A program made the translations under genes and the position numbers. Of a DNA stretch of 64,000 bases, positions 12,651 through 22,647 are shown piece by piece. Below the pieces are notes generated by a model. The model was not told the origin of the DNA. It worked only from the letters and a program-made list of their open reading frames with translations, and searched no databases. Where the stretch lies: positions 1-64,000 of the forward strand of contig VTFK01000118.1 of NCBI GenBank assembly GCA_009617715.1. Direction: 5' to 3'. Each line of letters starts with the position of its first letter. The first letter of the stretch is position 1. The DNA is from Plectrocnemia conspersa (lineage: Eukaryota > Arthropoda > Insecta > Trichoptera > Polycentropodidae).

Positions 12651-13224
12651 ATATTATCATAGAGTTGAATGCAGGTAGTGGTTAGTATTGCAGATTACTG
12701 CCATTCATTTGCATAGCTATATAATAGTTATACTGATTGTCTTACAGTGTAATATACTCATTTAATTTGAATTTTGCAACAGCTTAACACTAAACAGGGA
12801 CGTCATTTGGGGGGGGGGAGTGGACAGGTGATGTCATTCCCTCCCACTTGCATTTGGGCAGAAAAATTCATGTCATTCAATTAAATAATTAAATTGAAAT
12901 ATTAAAAAAAGCTAAAATCACTAATTGTTTGCCAGAAGTTCTCGGATTACCCCTCTATGAAAATCTAAGAAAACAGTCTCAAATCTATCCCGGAAATATT
13001 TTTTTAAATATGTCATTCGAGTGAAATCATAATGGAATACATTTTCACTGGTAAATATATATTTTTACCGGTGAAAGTATAATTTATCTGGCAGGTGCTA
13101 GTCAAATTACATGTATTAATAAGTATATACATTTACATACTGATCATTATTTATTGTATTTACATGCGATGTATAAATGTTACAGTGAATATGTATTTTT
13201 TAGTAAAATTATATTATGACTAAT
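12651..13224. other. Spacer with G10 tract
   Basis: AT-rich except for about 12790-12860, which has a run of ten G at 12809-12818 followed by C-rich sequence. At 13040-13080 TTTCACTGGTAAATA faces TTTTTACCGGTGAAA as a short inverted repeat. Confidence 0.45.
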
Positions 13225-13460
13225 GAAGTACGATTCTAAGAAAGTTCATCGATTGAAATAAACCGACGGAAAATTTATACAATTGATCGCTAATGATTTA
13301 TTAGTTATTTTATTCGTAATATGAAATTTATCTTTTTAATATTTACGTAAGTATTGATCCAATGTCAGTGAAATATAAGATTAAACGATAAAATAAGGGT
13401 CTTAAACGTTTCATCGTGGACCGGTTAATTATTTTAATCGTCGCTTCAATTATTTTTTAA
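13225..13460 (+). repeat. Diverged solo arm of the foldback-like family
   Basis: Follows the left arm of the 10.0-11.5 kb element in the same order: ACCGACGGAAAATTTATACA, CAATTGATCGCTAATGATTT, AATGTCAGTGAAAT, CGATAAAATAAGGGTC, CGTTTCATCGTGGACCGG, TTAATTATTTTAATCGTCGC. No opposite arm is visible within the next 2 kb, so it is a truncated or recombined second copy. Confidence 0.65.
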
Positions 13461-14668
13461 TCGTTTTTTTTTAATTCCAAATTCTGTGAACTATTCTCGT
13501 TTTAGCTTTTTATTGTTTAAACAAATTTTATTAATCGAAGCTTTAAATGTACAATAATTATAAACAATATTTATATAAATGTTATTGTAAAATCAGATTG
13601 TAATTCTTTCATCCTGATAATAGAATGCATTAGTAAAATGGATAATTAAATAAAATAAACGGATTTGATAAATATGTGATTACGTTAATGTAGTAATAAA
13701 AAATAATAATAATAATAATACGAAGCAACACATAATTGTGTATAATTGCTACGCGAAAGCTTTACATAGATAAAGACAGATCATATAAATTTACTGCTAG
13801 TTTTACTTGTTTTTTTTTAGCTCAAACCTGAAGTAATTCTCTAGAAATGAAGGGAGAAAATGAAAGTAGTTGTAAATAATAATGGAAAATATATTGTTAG
13901 AAAATACATTATTAATTATGGTTTGACCCAATATACATACTGACAGATAAAAAGCCTAGGACATAAAATTGTGTCATTGAGAAATTAAAAAGATCTATTT
14001 TTTAGAATTACCGATATTACATATTGATTATAAACCTGAATTTTATGAAGATCGAGTCACTAGGTTCTTTTTGGAAAATTTAAAAAGTTGAAAACGAATC
14101 TATGCATGCGTGCCTTATTTTCTTGAAATAATATTTGAGTCACAGAAGAGTGATCAATAGACATTCTGATAAATGTATATATTTTGAAGTCCATTTTCGC
14201 ACTGCTTTCGTTTATTTTTTTATTATCGCCGATTCCAGTTAAAACACTGTGTGACACTGAACGATTTGTATTCTGATTGTACTTTGTTGGAGCTTTGAAA
14301 AATTTAGACAGTCGTTCGCTCGACACTAGCAATTAATTCAACGCTCGATTTGTACAGTACGGAATTGGAATTGTCTCATTTGCGATTTCTTTTTTTGTCA
14401 CATATAAACCGTAATTTATAAAATGTATACATTACTAAAATGCACTCAGTCCAATGCTGCTTCTTAGGAACTGAAAATATTAGATACTGTATCTATACCT
14501 GTAAGGCTTTTGTAGTACGTTGATAGCTATTATTATTACTTTTGTTCCCAAATTTCAGTAGCTTTTAAAATTATTATAATACGATATCATTTAATCGGTT
14601 GTTACATATCGCTATTAATAATCTCAAATATAAAAAAATATGCTAGTTTACAAGCTTTCATGCACATG
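13461..14668. other. AT-rich spacer
   Basis: Contains a short (AAT)n run near 13700-13720. A 90-codon minus-strand frame at 14060-14332 has no recognisable domain. Confidence 0.4.
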
Positions 14669-14670
14669 TA

Positions 14671-15537
14671 GAGTACGCTTAAGATAAGAATTCCGGTTTG
14701 TTATTGTGTGCGTGAACTGTGTGGCTCAAAACAATTGCGCTCAGAATATTTATTTTTTTTATTTTAAAATAAAATATATGTTTATACATACATACATCTG
14801 AGCTAAGTTGGAAATTTCAACGGACAATTAAAAATATATTATATAATCGAAGAAAATAGACATTGATGTCATTAATTAAATATTTGCAAAATTCAAAATC
14901 TTTCACTAGTCAAAAAAAGAATGAAGTCTTTAGCTATTCTTCAAAAGCAAAAAGATATAAAATGGGAAAGAAATTATTCGCAGATTGTTTAATGGCTCGA
15001 CGACTTTATTAAATCATTAGAGTTCATTGAATAAATTAAAAAATTATCATTGGCGCAACGATAAGAATAATAACTTTTTTAAGCCTTACAGGGAATAGTG
15101 TAAAAAAACCAACAACGTACGGATTAATGGAAAAATATTTAAAATATTTTAATCAACGGGTAAGAGAACGAATAACTTACAGTGTATATTTGAAGCCTTG
15201 ATATCATTTAACCCAGATATGCCCAAGAAATTTTGTTCTCTTAAAATTTTATTTATAAATAAAAAACAGTGGTACGAGTTTAGTGACCTACCCATGAGAC
15301 AGTGGGCATATCTGGGTTAAACCAATATCAACACAAAATTATTTAAAATAAATCACTAGAGAAGATCGAACTTCTGTGCCACACTACACTTTAATGCCGA
15401 ATACCAGCGTTGACGAATCAGCGACTGTCCTTAAAAGAGAAAGCGAGACAACGAAGTACACGCTACATTGCTTCTCCCTCTCATATACATGTACACGCAC
15501 ACAATAACAAACCGGCATCCTTATCCCTAGCGTACTC
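14671..15537. mobile_element. Non-autonomous TIR element, about 867 bp, TA-flanked
   Basis: The left end and the reverse complement of the right end align over about 44 bp: GAGTACGCT, then GATAAG, then CCGGTTTGTTATTGTGTGCG on both sides. The ends are flanked by TA (14669-14670 and 15538-15539). The interior is non-coding. The TA flanks and TIR length suggest a Tc1/mariner-superfamily MITE, but no transposase is present to confirm it. A TTAA MITE is inserted at 15212-15316. Confidence 0.72.
15212..15316. mobile_element. piggyBac-type MITE, 105 bp
   Basis: Perfect 14-bp ends CCCAGATATGCCCA and inverse, flanked by TTAA at 15208-15211 and 15317-15320. TTAA duplication with CCC tips is specific to the piggyBac superfamily. 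The 77-bp interior has no coding capacity. It sits inside the 14671-15537 element, so it inserted later. Confidence 0.8.
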
Positions 15538-15765
15538 TAATAACCCAGATGTTCAACATAAATGGTATTTTTACGGTTAATACAGGGTGGGCCATAAGTT
15601 TTTGCACTTTTGAAAATTAAATAAAATAACTTGAGGTTGTATGATAATGAATGTTTGTTGCACTAATAGCACTCAATTGTAAAAATCGAAGCGCGTGAGA
15701 TGTTGGCTGTCTCTCGACAAATATGTTGGGTTATTGTGGCTGGTGAGCTTAAGTAAACACGAATT

Positions 15766-16035
15766 TTAACCCTTTATGTGCCAAAGTTCCTTGGCGTAAT
15801 ATACGACCGTAATCCCAGTCATTGAACTTTTATTCATTAAACAGTTAACTTTTATTTTCATCATTTTATGAATGCTATAGAGTGGTAATAATTTTAAGCG
15901 TTTCTCCATAAATGACTCTATATACCTAAAGTCTTGTAATATCATTTCAAAGTATACATGCACATTTTTCCGAGAGATTTGTAGAAATCTCGTGGCAATA
16001 CAGTTGCGACTCAATAGAGCTTCGTACGGGGTCAT
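15766..16035. other. Unexplained block inside mariner, with TTAA-CCC tip
   Basis: Where mariner C-terminal coding should be, there is 270 bp that opens as TTAA then CCCTTTATGTGCCAAAG, which looks like a piggyBac-type tip. Read on the minus strand it is an 89-residue frame with no match I know. No GGG-TTAA partner is visible, so a truncated nested insertion is only one possibility. Confidence 0.3.
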
Positions 16036-16039
16036 TTCA

Positions 16040-16495
16040 TAAAAAAATCAAGAGGTGTCAAATCTAGACCACGGGAGGGCCATGCTAGAAAATATTTTCT
16101 TTACCACCGATATTGGATGAATGAAGTTCTATTCTCACACAGATTGGATCTCAGTTTTAAATTAATTTTTAAAATTTGACGCAAAGTTGATATTGGTATT
16201 GCTATAGCAACAGAACGCTTGTGAGTCGGAAAGCTCAGATCTTCTCGTACAGAGTCATTAATTTGAGCGATATTTTCTTCGCTTCTCATGCTCCGTGGCC
16301 GCCCGATTATTCAACATTGAACCAGTCTCCTCGAACTTTTGAGTCACGATTTAATTAAATTGCCATTCGGACATTGATTCGCACTGTAAAATCGGCAGTG
16401 AGCGCAAAAAGGCGCTGAAAGATCACATAAGAATCGTGGATTTTGTAAAACTCTTTTAGGCAGAACGAAATTTGTTCCCCCGTGAAGCGATCCAT
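16040..16495 (-). pseudogene. Tc1/mariner transposase remnant with N terminus and third-Asp block
   Basis: On the minus strand the start codon at 16493-16495 gives MDRFTGEQISFCLKEFYK, the conserved opening of a widespread insect Tc1/mariner lineage. A shifted frame follows with RSEENIAQINDSVREDL and then ISTLRQILKINLKL, the second helix-turn-helix. The next recognisable block is SRGLDLTPLDFF at about 16041-16082, equivalent to the WPPRSPDLTPLDFF segment that carries the third catalytic aspartate. The first two catalytic aspartates are lost by deletion, and frameshifts and stops break the rest. The 90-codon frame at 15766-16035 does not look like the normal mariner C terminus. Confidence 0.8.
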
Positions 16496-16590
16496 TGCGA
16501 ATAAATTTCCAAGGATTAAACTCCCGCGCACTCCTTGCCTTTGCGCGGTGCCCGATTTAAAAAGTGCAATCATTTATGGCCGACACTATA

Positions 16591-17019
16591 AATAAAATTA
16601 GAATATATAAGAGACTATATCGGTTTGTGCCAACTTTATTTGTATGTTGGTCTTGTGTATTGGTACGTGTGCGTGTGTTAGTCTATATTCAAATGCGTTT
16701 ATGTCGCTATTGAATACATCGGATAATTCAAACATTAATATTTATAATATGCACTTTTTTCTAGATTTTAAAGACGATAAAATAGTATTTGCGTTACCGA
16801 AACAAAATTATAAATTTGGTGCGGCGTGGAAAGTGTTAATTATGCAAGCATTTGTCGCTAGATTTTTGATCATTTCATCGTTGAAATTTAAAGGCACTGC
16901 TTTTACAGCATCATGTCAATGATCTAATTTTTTAAGATAGCGCAAGTGTAACAATATTTTGACGTCAGCATTAAGCATCCAACAAAATGGTTTAATGGTC
17001 ACACACGTGCATATCCTTA
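16591..17019. other. AT-rich spacer
   Basis: A 92-codon plus-strand frame at 16644-16922 has no domain or splice context that I can support. Confidence 0.4.
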
Positions 17020-17340
17020 GTGCCGTGTGCATTTAGTAAAGTGCATCGCTGAGACGAAGTGCAAGCTGCATCCGCGCCTCGGAACGCGGCCGACTATTAA
17101 ACAAGACTAATTGAGCGATAAATTTAAACGGAAACACAAAAAGGGGGCATGCCCAGGTAGGGGAGACGCACTCCAGGGCCGCCTTTTGTGTGAGCTCCCG
17201 AATGATTTATAGCGGGCGATTCGTTTAATTTTTCGTGCATCAAGCGCCGATTCATGGGAAACGACGCCAGATGGGCGCCGAATTAACGGGGGCGCCGACT
17301 ATAATTAATTGCCGCTTGATTAATGTAACCATACACATTA
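17020..17340. promoter_or_regulatory. Strong GC-rich island, candidate enhancer
   Basis: Carries the 14-mer GGCCGCCTTTTGTG (17177-17190) shared with the 9.3 kb island, TGATTTATAG at 17203-17212, TGATTAAT at 17317-17324 and ATAATTAATT nearby. Homeodomain, Exd-Hox and Sox-like words are packed within about 150 bp in otherwise G+C-rich sequence. No open frame explains the composition. Confidence 0.48.
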
Positions 17341-17924
17341 TCGTTTTTTTGCTGCATCGATCAAAGAGAGAATAACGGCGATTTTTTACTTTGGTAATGG
17401 TGGCGGTTGATATTTGTTTCTAGTGCCATTGTGACCTCATTGCTATTTTTTTCTCATTGATAGTTTTATTGACTGTACATCGATCTAAATTAAAATATAA
17501 TGATGGTAATGGATTCGAACGGTAATGGTCGAGGATCTGATTTTAACTATCTTCCTCATTGGCAACTACATATTTGAACAATGCAAACTAGCAATATAAG
17601 ATTTTCAAGTTCCATAAAGAGTAATCACTTCCATTTGAAACGCCTTTGTATTATAATATAGAGAGTTAATTAAAAATATGTTCAATACCTAATTCACTTC
17701 AAAAGCTCTTAACCTAAAATAATATTATTGTTCAATAGCATTCCTATAAAATTACTGTGTTAAAGATATAATTTTATCTTTAATTAGTAAAAATAACATG
17801 TACTAAATTTACTTATTTCATGCTTATAATTTCGCAGTGCCTACATATAATTTATATGAATATATAAAACCTAAAATGCATCCGGCCATAATAATTATTT
17901 ATAACACAAAATCAGTAGCGGTTG
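17341..17924. other. AT-rich spacer
   Basis: No feature seen beyond simple AT-rich sequence. Confidence 0.45.
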
Positions 17925-18490
17925 AAGAGGGTCGACTATCGCTTTTCATTCTATAAAAAGGCAATTTAACGGGCTTAAACCCGGAGACACATGATTAATA
18001 CGTAGCGATATTGTTATGTGATTTTTTGTGTGTGTTGTCATTAAAAATATGAGCTATGAACCGTAATGCTTTTAGGGGGAAGAAGCCGACTTAATGGGTC
18101 ATTCGTCACACGACGCTTCACTAAGGGCAATTCCCCGGCTGAATGTCCCAGAGATATATAAGTTGACGTAGGATTAATTCCTGGATAGTTTCATCGGTGG
18201 CGTTCCCATATCCGGGTAATGGTTAAAAGGTGTCCCGTAAAATGTGTTAGCATTAACCGGGGGTGGCATAAATCAGACGGGTTGTTGTGACATTACCGCT
18301 GAAATATGGCCCCAATGATATGAGCATCTGTTGTGCACTACGTCAACGAGAGACACACAAGTGTGACAGATTTCCAGGGTAATTTCGTCTTATGGCTTCA
18401 GCATCACAACATTCCCGAAACACCAATTTGTCTGCCGGCCGGATTAGGAAGGTTGCGGTCTTTTCGTCTCTAAGGATGTTTCAGACAAGC
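17925..18490. promoter_or_regulatory. GC-rich island, candidate enhancer
   Basis: Higher G+C over more than 500 bp, with TGATTAAT at 17992-17999 and a minus-strand TGATTTAT at 18268-18275. No coding frame of note. Confidence 0.42.
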
Positions 18491-18999
18491 ATTGATAGTT
18501 GGAGACTATGGTGTAATTTATAAGACGTGCATGTAAATGTTTTACTCGTGGAGCACTATTAAAAACGCCTCTCACAAATATCTTTCAGCTTATTATTAGA
18601 TGAGAGTTAGTTGAAGATATGTGAGAATTAATATTAATAAACCATGGTAGTAAAAATATTGATATGAGCATAAAAGCACAAGAATATATTAGCTATTTTA
18701 TTGGAAATAATATTTTTTTCTCATCTGACAATTGATTACATAAAAAATTGCCATGAATTAAATATAAAAAAATGAAATTTGTCAAATGAAATTTTAAATA
18801 GAATAGTTAATACACAATACTGAATTACTGGTTTAGAGAAAAATACGATTCAACTAAGAATTTAGATGATGTTTTATATCAAGCAATTATAAATTAAAGA
18901 CCATAGGTAATTCTATCATAGTATAAAATAAACTGACTATGAATTTAATTACCTCCCGTTTTGTTGAATAACAAAACCCAATATAAATTTTAGATGACT
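18491..18999. other. AT-rich spacer
   Basis: No supported feature. Confidence 0.45.
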
Positions 19000-19128
19000 C
19001 TTATTGACCGGTACGATAGATAACCTGGGTTCTCAAATCCCTTATTAAAAGTCGGAATAGCATAGTCTGAAAGATCTAGACTGGTAAGGTTTCGGGTTCA
19101 AGCCACCTGACGATATTTTTTTTATAAA
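19000..19128 (+). repeat. tRNA-like/SINE-like segment
   Basis: TAGCATAGTCTGA (about 19058) resembles an RNA polymerase III A box and GGGTTCAAGCC (about 19090) fits the B box GWTCRANNC, about 30 bp apart; an oligo-T run follows at about 19114. Just upstream GGGTTCTCAAATCCC looks like a second T-arm with a 2-base insertion. Stems do not fold into a normal tRNA, so a decayed tRNA-derived SINE or pseudo-tRNA is the likeliest reading. Confidence 0.3.
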
Positions 19129-19144
19129 AATGAGATAATATTAA

Positions 19145-19365
19145 CCCTTAAACGCCAGCGACTTATTAATGAGTCACTTGTTATTTTTCTTCAAGCATCT
19201 CTTTCTGAGAATAAATATGAAATACTTGGTTTATTGATATATTATGCTAGTACAATCTTTATAAGTTAAAAAAAGTAAAAAATAATTAATTTGTTTGAAA
19301 AAAATATTTGGTTTTAAAAAATAATCAAAAAGTGACTCACCGGTAGGTCACTGGCATTGAAGTAG
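19145..19365. mobile_element. piggyBac-like MITE, 221 bp, diverged
   Basis: Flanked by TTAA at 19141-19144 and 19366-19369. The left end CCCTTAAACGCCAGCGAC faces GTCACTGGCATTGAAGTAG. A second inner inverted pair, GAGTCACTTGTTATTTTT and AATAATCAAAAAGTGACTC, supports a single element. Diverged ends imply an old copy. It directly follows the tRNA-like segment. Confidence 0.62.
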
Positions 19366-19369
19366 TTAA

Positions 19370-20265
19370 AAAGGTCAAGGCTACAAAATTACATCTATTG
19401 CTTAAAAATTACAAAATATACATAATAATCTAAAATGAAGTATAAAGATATCACCGATTTCCAGACTTAAAAGTCTGGTGGTCTTTGTTTTCTTGCGCAG
19501 TAAATCATCATAACCACGAAAATTACAAAAAAATAAACGTAACAATAGTGTAATATTAACAAAACTGTAACTGAACGCACCACCACAATAGCCCTCGTTA
19601 CGTCAAGTGGGGAAAAAACAATTCTTTGGACATAAAGGAACAAGTAAACAATGTGTCATATTTACCTTCGAAATGCAAAGAAAAAATATTCCCGAGAATA
19701 TTATTTCTTCGCCAGCTTTTTACCAGCGCTTAGAGAAAAGCAATACTGTTCCACAATAGTTTGTTGAAATATATGTTATACATGATAGATCGTTACTTTT
19801 GGTCAAAGTCACTCCTTCGGGCCCAAAACCCGTTAAAGTCACTTGCAGGTATTCATTATGTCTGACTGACTTACCCAGTTGGTACAGATTTACAGAAGAT
19901 TTAAGGAAATAAAAAGATATACATCTGTTTTATAAAATAATTAAAAATGAAATATACAGAGTTACAAATATTAGTCTTACTAGACAATAAGAAGCAATTT
20001 TTTTTTAAATTTCTATCGTGTTTGGAAGAAAAGAGTAATTTTTATCGATCATCACAAATTAGGTTTTCCTAGAATGTCCTAATCTTGCGGATACATATCG
20101 TAATAATTAATTAAAATATTTTCGAACCAAGTCGTTCATAGACATGTATTGATTTTATGCTACAATAATAATTCATAATGAATAAAATCTATGTCACTAA
20201 TTTACAGCCATTGATTTCAGACTGGTGTTTTACTATTTAGTAAATGTTTATTTTTACCCCGTTGT
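19370..20265. other. AT-rich spacer
   Basis: Holds only a short hairpin CCAGACTTAAAAGTCTGG near 19460; no gene seen. Confidence 0.4.
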
Positions 20266-20390
20266 AGGGAATTGGGCTAACGCATTTTATCGCCCGAGGA
20301 CTCGTATACGAGTCTTGAAAGAACATTGTTTAGTGGCCGTGAGCTCTGGCATGCGAAACGCATGCGCAAGTCTTGCAGAATGCGTTTTCT
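20266..20390. other. Small GC-rich patch with two perfect dyads
   Basis: GACTCGTATACGAGTC at 20299-20314 is a perfect 16-bp palindrome, and GCATGCGAAACGCATGC at 20349-20365 is a 7-bp stem with a 3-base loop. Both sit in a 125-bp patch of higher G+C. Possibly paired protein-binding sites; no transcript evidence. Confidence 0.4.
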
Positions 20391-21205
20391 TTTATTAAAA
20401 AAATACTAGGATACCATCAAGTTTGCCTCTATATGATAATCAGAGATAGTAGTATACTATTTGAACGTACTATCAAATAAAAAAATAATTATATTTTACT
20501 TCAAATTTTTGTAAAAAGAGTCGTCTTATCCCATTGAGACGCAATGCAATGAGACGTCATTTTTTGTGGCTCGTGAATTTATTTTATGAAATGTATGCAC
20601 CATAATTATTTATTTAATATAAAAAAATTATGTTACAGTTCTTGAACAGAAATAAATTTCAGGGTCAAATTGTCTGGCTATGTAAGCATAAAACCAATCC
20701 AATCAAAATAAATCAAATCATCCCAGTTGATAGTACTTCAATCAACAAAGTTTTTTAACCTAAAATACTGTATGTTATTGAAAAATTAAAAAGTAAAATC
20801 GTTACGGTATATGTAAATAAATTAGATAACACAGTAATCAAAGAACTTCCAAAAAATAGTATCCATTAACATACGAATATTTTTACCGGGTGTTTGTTAT
20901 TTTAAAATTTCCTCACCATTTGGAAAACCGCAATGATTCACAGGGGAAAAAGCTACAGTTCGGATTAATTATCATTGTAAAATATTATAATTGAAAAATA
21001 AATATTATTGCACTTAAAAGAATCTCTGAGGAATAAAATCATATCCAAATAAATATGTATTTTTCATTCCTAATATTTTGTGTAAATTTAAAATGGTTGC
21101 AATGGTTACGAACCACTTATTTATAAATTAATAATTTGTATGTTTAATGCTACTATACATTTTCGTATAAACGATTAATAAAAAATATCCGTTATTAATA
21201 TAATA
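20391..21205. other. AT-rich spacer
   Basis: No supported feature. Confidence 0.45.
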
Positions 21206-21207
21206 TA

Positions 21208-21232
21208 TTGGGTTGATGCAAAAGTTATGACC
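21208..21232 (+). repeat. Left mariner TIR
   Basis: 25 bp, identical in inverse to 22466-22490. Confidence 0.95.
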
Positions 21233-21283
21233 GTTTTTTACATATACAATTAAACATTTTTTTTTTAGATTTGTAATATTTAT

Positions 21284-22308
21284 TTAATCAATTATATAAT
21301 TTCCATCAGTTCTTATAACCTTCTTCCATCTTTCTATGAACTTATAAATACGATTTGTGTAAAATTCCGTGGATTATGATGCGAAAAATGTAGTAAGGGA
21401 TGTTTTTACCTGCTCTATTGTATCAAATTTTTTATCATTTAAAAATTTTTTCAGTGATCGGAATAAATGAAAATCGGAAGGAGCAAGATCAGGAGAATAC
21501 GGTGGATGCTTGATAACATCAATTCAACTCATTTAGCTTGTGTTGGGTCATCATAGCCACATGTGGTCGCACGTTGTCGTGGTGAAATACTACCCTTTTC
21601 TGTTTACCAATTCTGGTCTATCCTTTTGAAGGGCGATGTTCAATTTGGATAATTGCTGACAATATCGTTCTGCTGTAATTGTCTGATTGCGTTCCAAGAG
21701 TTTAAAATACACAATTCCCTTACAATCCCACCAAAAACAAAGCATAATTTTTTTTATGGATTTCGGCCTTCCAAGTTGTTAATGGGGCTTGTCCAGGTAT
21801 AGCCCAATGTCTTTTTCTTGTCACGTTGTTGTACACGACCCATTTCTCATCTCCCGTTACCAAACGATGCAAAAAAGGTTAATGTTTTTGTCTCGCACTC
21901 AAAGCAACACACGTTGAAACACGATCCAATAAATTGGCAGCCGACAATTGATGAGGTATCCAAATGTCGTACCGCGAAACCTTCCCCATACGGTTCTAAT
22001 GTCTTAATACGGTTGCTTTGTTGACTCCCGTCATAGACGCGATCTTCCTGGTGGTTAGACGTGAATTGGTGTCAATTATGACTTTTAACTTGTCGTCATC
22101 AGATTTCAATGGCCGCCCGGTACGTGGTTTATCAATTAGTGAAAAATCCCCAGATCGGAATTTTGTAAACCATCTTCGTACCTGTCGAACTTTGATGACA
22201 TATGCTCCAAACACTTCGCAAATGTTTTTTGGTTGCCACACTCGCGGTATTGTCTTTACGGAATTCATAAAGTAAAAAATGACGTAAATGCACTTTATCG
22301 ACCGACAT
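21284..22308 (-). pseudogene. Mariner DD34D transposase, frameshifted
   Basis: The minus-strand start codon at 22306-22308 gives MSVDKVHLRHFLLYEFRK, and the expected stop after RTDGNYIID is at 21284-21286. A frameshift near 22230-22250 moves the gene into the frame with VRQVRRWFTKFRSGDFSL and GRPLKSDDDKLK, the two helix-turn-helix units. Downstream all three catalytic blocks remain: TGDEKWVVYNN with Asp1, VVFHHDN with Asp2, and HPPYSPDLAPSDFHLF with Asp3. Several further indels and stop codons lie between them. Expected length is about 345 residues; the span of 1,025 nt fits. Subfamily looks irritans/mellifera-like, but this is tentative. Confidence 0.92.
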
Positions 22309-22465
22309 TTTAAAAAAATACAAGGGCTCTTCACTGTACTCTGGCCAGGCCAAAACTGAATAGAAAGTAGAGGGAAAGTATCCTTTATACAATGGAGTCA
22401 TTTAAAATAAGATACTATTCATCATTTCTGAAGAAAATTTTTTTTTACCTAGGATCATAAAAAAG

Positions 22466-22490
22466 GGTCATAACTTTTGCATCAACCCAA
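22466..22490 (-). repeat. Right mariner TIR
   Basis: 25 bp, perfect inverse of 21208-21232. Confidence 0.95.
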
Positions 22491-22539
22491 TAATTTGCAC
22501 TCACCAAATTTTTCGGCGTCCTTTTTCTGCTTACAACTG

Positions 22540-22647
22540 TCACGGACACATTTATTCACATCATTACACTTATACACCACACTATATCAACGCTCACGGA
22601 CACATATATTTTTATCATTACACTTATAAACCACACTATTTATTTTT
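22540..22647. repeat. Two-copy tandem duplication, period 54
   Basis: TCACGGACACAT begins copies at 22540 and 22594. Both continue with ATCATTACACTTATA and ACCACACTAT. Copies differ by several substitutions and a short gap. Confidence 0.72.

Larger units (their letters stand above)
15583..16588 (-). mobile_element. Deleted Tc1/mariner (IS630-like) element
   Basis: The element is 1,006 bp. The inverted ends share GGCCATAA and TTGCACTTTT over about 30 bp, flanked by TA at 15581-15582 and 16589-16590. Transposase remains are on the minus strand. It starts only 45 bp after the preceding TIR element. Confidence 0.82.
21208..22490 (-). mobile_element. Near full-length mariner element, 1,283 bp
   Basis: Perfect 25-bp inverted ends (21208-21232 and 22466-22490) begin TTGGGTTGATGCAAAAGTTA, flanked by TA (21206-21207 and 22491-22492). 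Length and layout are those of an intact mariner of about 1.3 kb. Perfect termini indicate a fairly recent insertion even though the gene is broken, or mobilisation by a related source. Confidence 0.95.

Noticed and set aside
14060..14332. 90-codon minus-strand frame with fairly normal composition
   Set aside because: No domain or gene context; a length possible by chance in 64 kb.
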